NCBI RefSeq assembly: GCF_029633865.1
Contig: NC_079212.1
Location: 103,269,584 to 103,333,583, forward strand
Length of the DNA: 64,000 nt
Reading direction: 5' to 3'
Source: Lampris incognitus
Taxonomy: Eukaryota; Chordata; Actinopteri; Lampriformes; Lampridae
The position numbers and the translations under genes are program-made. Position 1 is the stretch's first letter; every line of letters begins with the position of its first letter. The notes under the pieces were generated by a model. The model saw only the letters and a program-made list of their open reading frames with translations, was not told the DNA's origin and ran no database searches. Below, piece after piece: positions 34,530 to 44,510 of the stretch.

Positions 34530-34700
34530 CGCCCGTCGCTAACAGAGCCAAAGATATGAGTGGCTCTTTTGTGTACCGATGTTTGGCCGCGCCCGTCGTT
34601 ATCGGAGCTATTGATATGCGTGGCTCTCCTGTGCTCGGATGTCCAGCCACGCCCGTCGCCATCGGAGCTATTGATTTGCATTTGTTTAGCAGCGACGGTC
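34530..34700 (+). repeat. 60-bp minisatellite, right part
   Basis: Units begin CGCCCGTCG at 34530, 34590 and 34650, each with GGAGC(T/C)ATTGAT-like and GTGGCTCT. Continues the array at 26120-26181. Open frames here only reflect the 60-base period. Confidence 0.85.
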
Positions 34701-35232
34701 GTTGGGGGTGTTAGTTTCGACTTCATAATTCAGTCGTCATGAGAGTCGTTGGCCCCTGATGGGTGGCATCAGGGGCTGCCACGTAGTCTCATGTTCAACT
34801 CTGAACCAGTGTTGATTGCACCTTACTTTCATTTTTATTTTCTCTTGCATATACACTACCGTTCAAAAGTTTGGGATCACCCAAACAATTTTGTGTTTTC
34901 CATGAAAAGTCACACTTATTCACCACCATATGTTGTGAAATGAATAGAAAATAGAGTCAAGACATTGACAAGGTTAGAAATAATGATTTGTATTTGAAAT
35001 AAGATTTTTTTTACATCAAACTTTGCTTTCGTCAAAGAATCCTCCATTTGCAGCAATTACAGCATTGCAGACCTTTGGCATTCTAGGTGTTAATTTGTTG
35101 AGGTAATCTGGAGAAATTGCACGCCACGCTTCCAGAAGCAGCTCCCACAAGTTGGATTGGTTGGATGGGCACTTCTTTGAGCAGATTGAGTTTCTGGAGC
35201 ATCACATTTGTGGGGTCAATTAAACGCTCAAA

Positions 35233-35520
35233 ATGGCCAGAAAAAGAGAACTTTCATCTGAAACTCGACAGTCTATTCTTGTTCTTAGAAATGAAGGCTA
35301 TTCCATGCGAGAAATTGCTAAGAAATTGAAGATTTCCTACACCGGTGTGTACTACTCCCTTCAGAGGACAGCACAAACAGGCTCTAACCAGAGTAGAAAA
35401 AGAAGTGGGAGGCCGCGTTGCACAACTGAGCAAGAAGATAAGTACATTAGAGTCTCTAGTTTGAGAAACAGACGCCTCACAGGTCCCCAACTGGCATCTT
35501 CATTAAATAGTACCTGTTAG
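35233..35520 (+). pseudogene. Tc1 transposase N-terminal fragment (left arm)
   Basis: 95 codons: MARKRELSSETRQSILVLRN, then YSMREIAKKLKISYTGVYYS, the first helix-turn-helix of the paired-type DNA-binding region, followed by RSGRPRCTTEQEDKYI. Truncated before the catalytic domain. Confidence 0.85.
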
Positions 35521-35671
35521 AGCCTGTTTGTGCTGTCCTCTGAAGGGAGTAGTACACACCGGTGTAGGAAATCTTCAATTTCTTAGCAATTTCTCGCATG
35601 GAATAGCCTTCATTTCTAAGAACAAGAATAGACTGTCGAGTTTCAGATGAAAGTTCTCTTTTTCTGGCCAT
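35477..35671 (-). pseudogene. Tc1 transposase N-terminal fragment (right arm)
   Basis: The mirror copy, sharing the first about 52 residues with the left-arm frame, then diverging in the spacer. Confidence 0.85.
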
Positions 35672-36110
35672 TTTGAGCGTTTAATTGACCCCACAAATGT
35701 GATGCTCCAGAAACTCAATCTGCTCAAAGAAGTGCCCATCCAACCAATCCAACTTGTGGGAGCTGCTTCTGGAAGCGTGGGGTGCAATTTCTCCAGATTA
35801 CCTCAACAAATTAACAGCTAGAAAGCCAAAGGTCTGCAATGCTGTAATTGCTGCAAATGGAGGATTCTTTGACGAAAGCAAAGTTTGATGTAAAAAAAAT
35901 CTTATTTCAAATACAAATCATTATTTCTAACCTTGTCAATGTCTTGACTCTATTTTCTATTCATTTCACAACATATGGTGGTGAATAAGTGTGACTTTTC
36001 ATGGAAAACACGAAATTGTTTGGGTGATCCCAAACTTTTGAACGGTTGTGTATATATATAAGACCAATTAATTCCTGGCCTATAAGTGGTTCCTGTTCAA
36101 TGTGGACATC

Positions 36111-36277
36111 TCTGGTTTGACTTCAGGCGGCCAGGTTTGAGGAACATCTTGACTTTTAATGTCTGCTCTCAATTTGATGGCTGCTTTGGCTATAACATCT
36201 TGTGCACTGACACTTTTCAGGGTCTGCAGCTCCCTTTTGAGAGACTGATTTTCTTTGGCAAGTTCCCTCATGGACAA
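36111..36277 (-). mobile_element. 167-bp detached piece of the Academ-like transposon gene
   Basis: Identical over 167 bases to 42795-42961. Encodes SMRELAKENQSLKRELQTLK and onward, a coiled-coil part of the large ORF. No flanking splice signals or duplications seen. Confidence 0.9.
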
Positions 36278-36289
36278 TCAGTTAGACAT

Positions 36290-37418
36290 GGATTGCACAT
36301 TTTACTACTGGTTGAATATGCTTTTGTAACCCAGTCAAAGAAAGGGTTAATAATGTTTGTTTGAGTATTAAATAGGAGAGCAGGTCTTAGGACCAATGAG
36401 AGACGTGTTTATTGGAGAAGCCCCGCCCCAATTGAGAACGTAAGTCTTTGCTTCCCGTGCTGTGACAGAGTTCGTTCTTTTTTCGGAAAATAATTCAGAA
36501 GCGTCCCCACGCTGGAGTCACGTTTCACTTCGAAAAGTGTATATATCTCTCAAAATAATAGAAAAAACTACATTATCTGCTAGATATGATCAGTATTCTC
36601 CGCGAAATGTCCTGTGAATCATTTGATGCACGTTGTGTATCAGATTTGTCTTGGTGAGTGAACGTTATCGCTAGCTCTTGTCTCCCGGCTAGCTCTCGTG
36701 AATGGAGGATGGTGGTTTTTAGCAGAGATGTGAAAGAGGGATGATAACTTTGTTTTTTCTTGGAAGAATTTGTGTTTTACTTTGTTCATTTTGCATGTCG
36801 ACCTGATATAATTGATGTATGGTGTATTCAGATGAAGCCATATTCAATCTTTTTTTTTAAGTCATATAGTTAAAATATGTGTAACCCACTCAAAAATAAC
36901 CTTCAAACAGTGTTAGGTTATTTACAGTCTTAAACCTCATTTCTAGGTATATTTAAATTATGTTTCACCTGCATATTATTTTAGCCCAGCAGAGGGCAGT
37001 AGTGGTGCTGCAGATAGAGAAACCTACTGCAACGTTTTTCAGAGAGAGGAAGAGCGAAGTCGATAACTGCGGCGTAGTAACTTGAAGTTGAAACGCGAGC
37101 TCAAAGAAAAAGCGGTATTAAAGAAATGGTCATAGGGTTTTCTCCACAGGATCCACCTATAAGCAAGTAGCAAACAGAATGGGATTGAAATTCTGACGGG
37201 GATTTTCGAGAATTGTATTATTTTCTCCAGTGAGTGTCTTACTATGTGTTCGCCATGTGCGTTGCTAGCAAACAGCATAATGGGTTTGTTTCACAAGTCG
37301 ATGAGATGTACCAACGTAAGCACAAAAAAACAATCGGAGTTAATCTCAAGTTAAACTAACTAAAGTGTTATTAGAAGCTATGTTTCACATGTGCAGCGTT
37401 TGAGAGAATCGAATGTAT
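36290..37418. other. No gene seen
   Basis: About 1.1 kb without a supported exon. It contains a mildly GC-rich stretch near 36410-36560 that might be an LTR or promoter relic, but no repeat ends were found. Confidence 0.3.
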
Positions 37419-37971
37419 TGTAACGTGCATGGATAAGTAGACACGCTGGCCGCTGGCTGGCGGGTCTGGCCCTTTAGTCTAGCGGTTAGCGATGTCTCCT
37501 GCGGTGCGGGCGATACGGGTTCGCTTCCCGGCCGCGGCAGTTCCTGTGGTTGCGGCAGTTCCTGCCCCCCGTCTTGGAACCGCCACAGCCGGGGCGCGAA
37601 CCCGTGGCTCCCACACCGCAAGTAACAACGTTAACCAGTAGATTAAAGGGTCCGACCCGTTAGTCAAGGACCAACGTGTCTACTTATCCATGCACGTTAC
37701 ACTACCCCCCTCCTTCGGAAAGCGCGTCCATGCGCTTCAGCATATCAGCTCCCTCACGGCTCTGGGCGCACGGGCTCTTCTGATGACCTCACGGTCTCAC
37801 CATCCCACTTCTGACACCAATGTAGCGAAGTCGGGGGGCAGTCCGAGAACCGCCACAGCCGGGACGCGCACCCACGGCTCCCACACCACAAGCGACAACG
37901 TTAACCAGTCGACTAAAGGGTCCGACCCGTTAGTCAAGGACCAACGTGTCTACTTATCCATGCACGTTGCA
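37419..37971 (-). mobile_element. TRIM-like miniature LTR element with tRNA-like LTR, plus an inverted LTR
   Basis: Minus strand: LTR 37971-37821 (151 bases, TG...CA); primer site TGGTGTCAGAAGTGGGAT (37819-37802), complementary to the recalled 3' end of tRNA-Leu; interior 37820-37702 (119 bases, no ORF); purine tract GAAGGAGGGGGGTAG; second LTR starting at 37701. The second LTR is cut near 37577 and abuts an inverted LTR (37419 to about 37577, plus strand). Each LTR contains A-box- and B-box-like motifs about 40 bases apart. Too small to encode proteins, so it depends on another retroelement. Confidence 0.75.
37821..37971 (-). repeat. TRIM LTR with tRNA-like promoter boxes
   Basis: Contains TTTAGTCGACTGGTTAACG (A-box-like) and GGGTGCGCGTCCCGG (weakened B box). 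The inverted LTR at 37419 keeps a better B box (GGGTTCGCTTCCCGG) and CTAGCGGTTAGCGATG, like a tRNA D-arm. Confidence 0.7.
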
Positions 37972-37979
37972 CTAATTGT

Positions 37980-38375
37980 AAGCTGCTATCTGTTTATGGA
38001 TTTTTGAGTGATATTAGTGTCAGATCTGGTCATGTTTAGTTTGATAAGTCATTGAATGTTGCCCTGCTATGCAGGTTGTTTATGTTTTTTTAGTTTTTTT
38101 AGATGATTTGGGACAGTCCATTGGACAAATCGCCAATGGACGCCCGGCAGACGAGCAGAGGAGAGGGCATGAAGAGGAACATCTCGCCAGCAACCGGAAC
38201 TGTTCTACTCCACATGTCTTAATTTCATCGGGCAGATAAGCGCTGAGATCTCACCACACTTAATACAAAAACATACTACCCGGGTAGATGAACATTGTTT
38301 ACTTTTTGGGGGGGGGGGGTTATTTCATTAGAGCTCTGAAAGGCTTTTTCATTTTCTATTTTTTCCTCGACTCGT
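37980..38375. other. No gene seen
   Basis: Short region between the TRIM and the Academ-like element with a G run at 38309-38320; nothing else recognised. Confidence 0.4.
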
Positions 38376-38377
38376 GT

Positions 38378-38925
38378 TAGTCCATGGGCCAGACGATGTT
38401 TCGGTACACTCAAGGTGGCAAAACTTACTTATAATTTTTGAAAGGATCCATGTCTGTAGATGATATTTTGGTATGATAACCATTCCTGAGTGGCAGCTGT
38501 ATCACAGTTATCAGCTCATGAAGTTAACCACCCGCTAAACTAAATTGCATTTTAGATGCTGGTGCATATCCTGGTTTAGCCTCATGGTCAGGACATTTTT
38601 CAATGTTCTATAATATTGTCTTTGGTATCATTTTAAAGGGGACCTTCTTAGCTTTCATTCAAGCCCTGTTGTGGATATTTCTCACAAATATAGAGGTCAC
38701 TTGAGCTCTTCAACCCGTCAATAACACACATCTTTCTGCAATTTTCGCCTAAACTATATACTTTCTTTTAGCCCTGTGGCATCTAGGAATATCAGGGACA
38801 CCAAACACAAAAACTGGAATACTCACAGGACTGTAAAGATTCAGAGAATGTATAATATACCCATACTATTTCATTGTGTGAGGTGATTGTGAGCCTTAAA
38901 TGAGAACTAGACCAAAGCCAGTTAG
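38378..38925 (+). repeat. Academ-like left terminal inverted repeat
   Basis: About 548 bases. Pairs with the right arm, for example CGGTACACTCAAGGTGGCAA here and its complement at about 45036-45055. A few small differences exist. Confidence 0.9.
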
Positions 38926-39232
38926 GTCACAAACTGGTCTCTATACATTTGTTTAAATACACAATCAAAATACATGATAAAAAGGAATACCATAGTGAGG
39001 TAATGAACTATTTTAATATTTTAAACAACATTGACATTTACATATACTTAGTCAATGATACATGTAATCCCATATCATTAGTGGGTATATGTAATGGTAA
39101 TGGGTAGGGTAATGGGTATATGTGAATATGGTTACATTATTGTTATCAAGCTCTGGGTAACCAAGTCCAGAATCAACATCCTGTGCATCAATAGACTACT
39201 ACCACAGTAATACCATCAGAATCATCACACTG

Positions 39233-42200
39233 TCATTCATCAAACTGCTCGTTTCTCTCATCATCTGACTCCCCAAGTTCAAAGTCCAGTTCTGGACCAT
39301 CCTGCTGTTTTTGGTTACTGCAGGTCTGTAACCTGCACATGTCTGTGCATGGAAGTCCATTTGACAGGCACATGCAGCTTGGCATTTTGCGTGAATGCAC
39401 ACACTTGCATGTTAGCATTTCCAAGACCACATCTGGTGCAGGTGGGGAGCGCATCCAGTAAATGGCCAGCTTGCTTTCATCGTCTGTCCATCCATACTCA
39501 GTAGGGCTTGGCACCACAGGGTTAGCCTGCAGACAGCACTTCCATATTGCTGCCTGATAGTTGGCTCGTTGAACATGCATAAAGAGACAGTCTCTACATG
39601 GTGGCAGCTGGCTGGACTCAACCTCTCCCCTTTTGGTGCAGAAGAGCTGGTAACGCAGTTTGTTCACCTCAGCAGTGCTGCTATTAGCAACATACATCCG
39701 ACAGGTGAACTGCTCAATTTTCTGGAACAGCTCATCACTCACATTCCATGTCTGTCCCAGTTGACTAAAAGTCTCTTGGCAGGAAGTGTGCTTTCTCACT
39801 ATCTTCAGGGCATTCAGCTTCCCTCGACCAGCGACTGCACTGACAGTGTCGCAGCCTGTGAAGGCATGTAAGCCAATTAGGCTGTCACAGATGCTGTCTC
39901 CAAGTGAACTTGCCAGTTTGGTGATGTCGACAAACCGTGTGCGGATCTGAGTCCCACACTTCTGGTAGATGGGACAGGTGATGTCCTTCTGGAAGCCAAG
40001 ACAAAGCACCATGACATCAGTGTCCTCAGCTGTGATGATAACTGACTTTGAGCCCGCATTTGCTGCATGCAATGCATGCAGGAGCAGACGGGTGTCAGCT
40101 TCTTCATGTGTGGAGTGCAGTTCTGCTGCTTCCTCACACCCATCTTCTGTCAACTTGTAGCAGGTTTCCTCACAGGTCATGTACAACACCTTGCCATGCA
40201 GCATAGCTCTGTATTGTGGGAGTTTCCACTCTTCCACCAGAAACTTGATGAGACTGGTCTTGTTGGAGGAACTGCACAGAAATTTTCTCCACTGCTGGAC
40301 GTGGTGTCCCCCTGCAAGATTCTTGTACTGGAGAGTGATGTCTCCACCCCGGTTCAGTCGTTCAGCATCTTTGATCAAAGTCTGGTGATAGACATCAAAA
40401 ACAACATCAATCCTCCCACTCTGTGCTCCCTCATGGAGGACCTGGGTCAAGGCTGACTCTGCCACCTGTGCAAAGGTTTTGTTGTTGCCATTCATTTTTT
40501 GGACCAGGCTCATCCCATCAATGATGGAAGTAGATGGGATTGGGATGTCTTCTGCAGGAGATACATTCTTTTCAAGCTCTCTGGCAAGTGCAGCCTTGTT
40601 TGTTTTTCGTAAGGACCCATCAGCATTTGCCAGTGCCCATGGTAGTGGGCCCAATGGGTAGGCAAGGACATCCTTCAGATTCACCTTCCTGCTTTCAGCC
40701 ACCAGGATCATGTGACTGAAAAGGTTTCTATCTGCCTTCAGAACCACATCCTGTGCTTTCTTTCCATGAGCTTGTTTTGTGCTGACATTGGAGAATGTTT
40801 TCAGACTTTGCTTGGTCATCTTGTCGTGGAATTTCACAGGTGGTGGGTCTGCATCTAACCTTGTTTGCTGGAATGCTTGGTAGGCCTCTTCTCCTTTCTC
40901 AAGAGCTCTCAAGAGATCTATGGTCACATCAGGTGGAGCCATGTTGCCAGTGGAGAGGCTAACCAAATCAATCTCATCAGGGGACATAGGATTGAGCCAG
41001 TTATTCTCCATAAGGTCCATGAGAGACTGGACATCTGCTTCATGTCTCTTGATCCTTGGACTCTGTAGATCTGGATGAGACCATTTGCACCTGCCTTGAC
41101 CTGTCAGGTCTCTCAGCTGTCTGAGGTACATGCTTCTATACTCAGCTGTGAGATAATATTTGGTCACAGCTCCTGGCTTCAAGCTGAATCCCTTTGTCCC
41201 TCCAGCTGTTTGGGTGTCTTTGTTCACCGTTTCTTCTATAGCTTGGTCAACAGGGATTCGGCCAAAGGGATTGGTGGAGCCCAGTTGGACTGAGAAGCCT
41301 CCTTCCATGAATTCTGTGTACACATCTGGGTGGGTGATGGGCAGCTCAGACATCTGGGCGTAGTAGTAGGGGAGGTAGCGTGCATAATTCATCCTGTCAT
41401 AAGCAAAGCACCATGGGATCATTGCTCGAATGCTAGCCAAGTGTAGCATCCAGTCTCCCTCTCTGGATGCTCGGATGAGCCCCAACAAGATTTCAACCAT
41501 GTCCAAATAGGACATCCAGAAGTTCAAGAGGCTGCCGTTTCCACCTCTAAGGAACTCACGGTAGACTTCAAATAGATCCATGATGTCAATGGTCTTCAGT
41601 GTCTCATTCAGGTGAACCATGTCATTCCTGTGAGTTTCTTCCAACCAGGACAGGAAACCATTCAAGGTCAGTCGCATGAGAGCCTCATACAGGAGCTTGT
41701 GTAGTCGCACTGCCCTGTTGTACTTGCGGCCATCCATAACACCAGCAATTGAGCCTTCTGCAATCATGCCAGACTCAATGCAGAGGTCTTTGAGTCCAGC
41801 ATCTTGGAAACGCTTTCCTATTATTGCCAGCAGTGTGCAGATGGTGTGGAATACCCCAAGCCTAACGATGATATCATGGAACTTGTCATGGTGTTTCCAT
41901 GTGATCTCGACAGCCTTCGCATACAGGGCTTGGTCAAAGACACAGACAATCTTCCTCAGGCCTAAGCACTGCATGATGCTCAGTGACTGGTTAAGCACCT
42001 CGTTGACAGTAGACATTTGTGTCGCTGGAGCATTGATGGTAGGCAGATAGCCTATATTGTCGGGGATGACCGTCATCTCTCCTCGAGTCAGGATGTTGAA
42101 GCCTGTCCAGCTGCTGACTGACTGTTCTTCTTGTTGTGACATGCGTGCTTGGACCCAAAGAAGGTTTTTCTCTCTGGCAAGCTTAGTATTGGCTGCAGTA

Positions 42201-43012
42201 TCGGCATCTGACTTTTTGCTTTGTGGTGGCCCTACCCGTTGTCCAGCATTGTAAGTTGGTAACATTGGTGGGGGTCCATCAATGCTTCTCTTCTTTGTTT
42301 TGGGAACAGTGGGCATGGGTTGGACAGGAAGTGGGTTGACTGGCTTTGCTGGCACAGCAATCCCATTGACTCTGTGAGATGTTCCCTCACCACTGACAGT
42401 TTCTTCAAGACGGTCGATATTGTCCCAGGCTAAAGTTGTGAATATGCCAGGATGGATGTTAGCTGGAAGGGCAATGCCACTCCCTGATGATGAGAGTTTC
42501 TGGAGACACAGGGCAGTGTCGATCTCTTCCATCTGTGAATAGGACACACTGTGACCAAGTCGGTTGAGGATGTTTATCAACTCTACATTTCCTGTCAACG
42601 ATTTGACACTGAATGGCAGAACAATGTGCTTGGAAGGCTTGGTATTTCCACATGTCACTGCATATACTATGTCATGGCCAAATGACTGCAGAAGGCACTG
42701 CACTCTCTGGGATGCATGATCAGGATCATTTGAGCCTGTGAGTAGAGAGTACAGGAAGATAATGAGCGACTCTGGAATGGTAGGACATTCTGCTTCTGGT
42801 TTGACTTCAGGCGGCCAGGTTTGAGGAACATCTTGACTTTTAATGTCTGCTCTCAATTTGATGGCTGCTTTGGCTATAACATCTTGTGCACTGACACTTT
42901 TCAGGGTCTGCAGCTCCCTTTTGAGAGACTGATTTTCTTTGGCAAGTTCCCTCATGGACAAGTTATCGGGATAGAGGAGGAATTTTCCTTCCTCATCAGG
43001 GAATATCTGCAA
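39233..43012 (-). CDS. Academ-like transposase with flap-endonuclease-like motifs and CXC cysteine cluster
   Basis: 1259 codons, no introns needed. N-terminus: coiled-coil-like segment around residues 18-40 (SMRELAKENQSLKRELQTLK). A long middle part without a recognised fold. At residues about 965-1060 it has HEEADTRLLLHALHAA, VIITAEDTDVMVLCLG and GLHAFTGCDTVSAVAGRGK, which resemble in order and spacing the EAE/D, DSDxL and GCDY...GIG motifs of XPG/FEN-1 nucleases. Residues about 1200-1230 hold CKCVHSRKMPSCMC, LPCTDMC and QTC, a CXC (tesmin/TSO1-like) cluster that may bind DNA. An acidic C-terminus follows. It is expected to cut and move the element, acting in the nucleus. The ATG at 43012 is probably internal, because the 43830-43045 frame joins upstream after one break. 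Confidence 0.72.
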   Translation of the reverse strand: MQIFPDEEGKFLLYPDNLSMRELAKENQSLKRELQTLKSVSAQDVIAKAAIKLRADIKSQDVPQTWPPEVKPEAECPTIPESLIIFLYSLLTGSNDPDHASQRVQCLLQSFGHDIVYAVTCGNTKPSKHIVLPFSVKSLTGNVELINILNRLGHSVSYSQMEEIDTALCLQKLSSSGSGIALPANIHPGIFTTLAWDNIDRLEETVSGEGTSHRVNGIAVPAKPVNPLPVQPMPTVPKTKKRSIDGPPPMLPTYNAGQRVGPPQSKKSDADTAANTKLAREKNLLWVQARMSQQEEQSVSSWTGFNILTRGEMTVIPDNIGYLPTINAPATQMSTVNEVLNQSLSIMQCLGLRKIVCVFDQALYAKAVEITWKHHDKFHDIIVRLGVFHTICTLLAIIGKRFQDAGLKDLCIESGMIAEGSIAGVMDGRKYNRAVRLHKLLYEALMRLTLNGFLSWLEETHRNDMVHLNETLKTIDIMDLFEVYREFLRGGNGSLLNFWMSYLDMVEILLGLIRASREGDWMLHLASIRAMIPWCFAYDRMNYARYLPYYYAQMSELPITHPDVYTEFMEGGFSVQLGSTNPFGRIPVDQAIEETVNKDTQTAGGTKGFSLKPGAVTKYYLTAEYRSMYLRQLRDLTGQGRCKWSHPDLQSPRIKRHEADVQSLMDLMENNWLNPMSPDEIDLVSLSTGNMAPPDVTIDLLRALEKGEEAYQAFQQTRLDADPPPVKFHDKMTKQSLKTFSNVSTKQAHGKKAQDVVLKADRNLFSHMILVAESRKVNLKDVLAYPLGPLPWALANADGSLRKTNKAALARELEKNVSPAEDIPIPSTSIIDGMSLVQKMNGNNKTFAQVAESALTQVLHEGAQSGRIDVVFDVYHQTLIKDAERLNRGGDITLQYKNLAGGHHVQQWRKFLCSSSNKTSLIKFLVEEWKLPQYRAMLHGKVLYMTCEETCYKLTEDGCEEAAELHSTHEEADTRLLLHALHAANAGSKSVIITAEDTDVMVLCLGFQKDITCPIYQKCGTQIRTRFVDITKLASSLGDSICDSLIGLHAFTGCDTVSAVAGRGKLNALKIVRKHTSCQETFSQLGQTWNVSDELFQKIEQFTCRMYVANSSTAEVNKLRYQLFCTKRGEVESSQLPPCRDCLFMHVQRANYQAAIWKCCLQANPVVPSPTEYGWTDDESKLAIYWMRSPPAPDVVLEMLTCKCVHSRKMPSCMCLSNGLPCTDMCRLQTCSNQKQQDGPELDFELGESDDERNEQFDE

Positions 43013-43044
43013 GGCTCCAGCAAACTCACTCTCCAGGTTTCGCC

Positions 43045-43830
43045 TTATGTGCTTCTTGGTTGGGCAATGCCTTGGGAGTTCATTGAAGCTACCAGTCTAG
43101 AAGAGAGATCAGTCATTGTCATCACTTGAGGATTGCCAAAAAGCTCAATCCTGATGAAGAGGAACAGCTCATTGTATGCCTTATTCACAGCAGCTTCATA
43201 CTGGGCTGCAGCATCATCATCTTCATTGCTGGCAACCTCTCCTTTGGAAACCTCTTCTTTGGTGTAAAGTCTATAGCATGACCTGTGGTAGTGCCCTTCA
43301 GCTGCTACAAGGTCTCTACTCACAATGGCAAGGATTCTGCTGTCCCTTTTCTTTGTGGCTGCACTCCTGATCTTTGCATCAGCTCGCAGTTCTCGACACT
43401 GCACCAGTACTTCTCTCGTATTCTGTCTCTTGGAATATTTGCTGTTTTTCTGACAAAATATGCACTCTGCATCATAAGTCCTAGATGTACTTGGAGCATG
43501 TCGAGCTACTCTCTTAGATTGTTTCTCTTCAGCAGAGACACAACTTTTCTTTTCTTTTGCAAGGAGGCCATCAAGAATTTGCTTCATAGTGAAGATACTG
43601 CGACACTTTCTGTGGTAGTAGATTGCTGGAATCTGTCCCTCAGGAATGTCTTTTGCCAGTTTCAAAACTGGTGCATGATTTCGTATCTGAGCTGCCCTGA
43701 GCAGAGTTCTCCATGAGTCGACACTTTGTAGTGAAACCAGCTTATCTGTATCATCAGAACAGTGGATAATGCACTCCACCCGTGGGCGCTTTGGTATTGG
43801 GTAAAAACTTGCTCGTTCACCAGTGGCCAT
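43045..43830 (-). CDS. Academ-like protein N-terminal part, zinc-binding
   Basis: 261 codons from ATG 43830 (MATGERASFYPIPKRPR). Two Cys/His sets are visible: IIHCSDDTDK with YYHRKCRSIF, and ECIFCQKN with GHYHRSCYRLY, the latter a C-x2-C ... H-x3-C type. These may be DNA-binding fingers at the front of the transposase. It ends at 43045 in a stop just where the downstream ORF picks up in another frame (GI-QPRST against TKKHIRRNLESEF), so the two were one protein of about 1500 residues. Codon usage looks uniform with the large ORF. Confidence 0.72.
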   Translation of the reverse strand: MATGERASFYPIPKRPRVECIIHCSDDTDKLVSLQSVDSWRTLLRAAQIRNHAPVLKLAKDIPEGQIPAIYYHRKCRSIFTMKQILDGLLAKEKKSCVSAEEKQSKRVARHAPSTSRTYDAECIFCQKNSKYSKRQNTREVLVQCRELRADAKIRSAATKKRDSRILAIVSRDLVAAEGHYHRSCYRLYTKEEVSKGEVASNEDDDAAAQYEAAVNKAYNELFLFIRIELFGNPQVMTMTDLSSRLVASMNSQGIAQPRST

Positions 43831-43844
43831 ATTCAGTCAGTTTT

Positions 43845-44464
43845 CACCTGCCACATACAAACAAATACATGTAACTTAGGTGTATGAACACTACTAAAAC
43901 AAAGTTTACTTTGCTTCACCAGCGTCATATTACCATTATTTATCTTACATAGCCACAAATAGATACATTACCTAGTTGCTATGCAACAGCTGTATTTTGT
44001 CCACATGAGGCCGCTAAAATCAACACAAGATGAAAGTTCCTCGTAGCCACTTTAACTAATCATATTAACATATACATTAAAAGAACATGCTAACATTATG
44101 GGAAATTAGCTTACAATCTTCTCCAGAGTGAGACAAGAAGATAGATACCAGTTTCCTCTATATGTGTTTAGTAGAAAGCTATCTGGCTGCACGTTAGCCT
44201 AGCTTAGCACAATGAATGGAAGTACACAGTACTGGTTATCCTTGGTTGTTGGCCAACTAAGAACTGTCCCAGAGTTTAAGCTAGGCTAATCAGTACCAGG
44301 GGTGTTGAAATGCTATATTTGTAAAAATCTGGGCAAATACACAATCGTGAGAGGCACAGAAACAGGTTTCCTAAAAGAAAAATGAAATAGCTGCTCATTT
44401 GGAAAGGTTATCATGTATTATTTTACTTCTGTTAGTGTACCAAATAAAATGGCACCAGTGAAGT
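43845..44464. other. Upstream region of the Academ-like gene
   Basis: AT-rich 0.6 kb between the start codon at 43830 and the right inverted repeat; likely holds the promoter and 5' UTR on the minus strand. No motif could be named with confidence. Confidence 0.35.
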
Positions 44465-44510
44465 TGTGTCACCTTGGGTGATATCGATATCTGGTCTGAC
44501 CCATGGACTA

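Larger units (their letters stand above)
34854..36050. mobile_element. Foldback element made of two Tc1-type ends
   Basis: Near-perfect inverted arms of roughly 530 bases (34854 to about 35390 and about 35520 to 36050) with a spacer near 130 bases. Ends are CACTACCGTTCAAAAGTTTG and its complement, flanked by TA. Each arm has a Tc1 transposase C-terminus (KVCNAVIAANGGFFDES, directed outward) and an N-terminus (directed inward). Non-autonomous; it could only move with a helper transposase. Confidence 0.9.

Noticed and set aside
39233-43012. A host gene encoding a large nuclear protein
   Set aside because: Flanking long inverted repeats, a detached identical fragment and lack of introns favour a transposon gene; domestication cannot be excluded.
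39569-43716. Many plus-strand ORFs of 60-145 codons
   Set aside because: They are complements of the long minus-strand Academ-like ORFs and lack domains or starts of their own.
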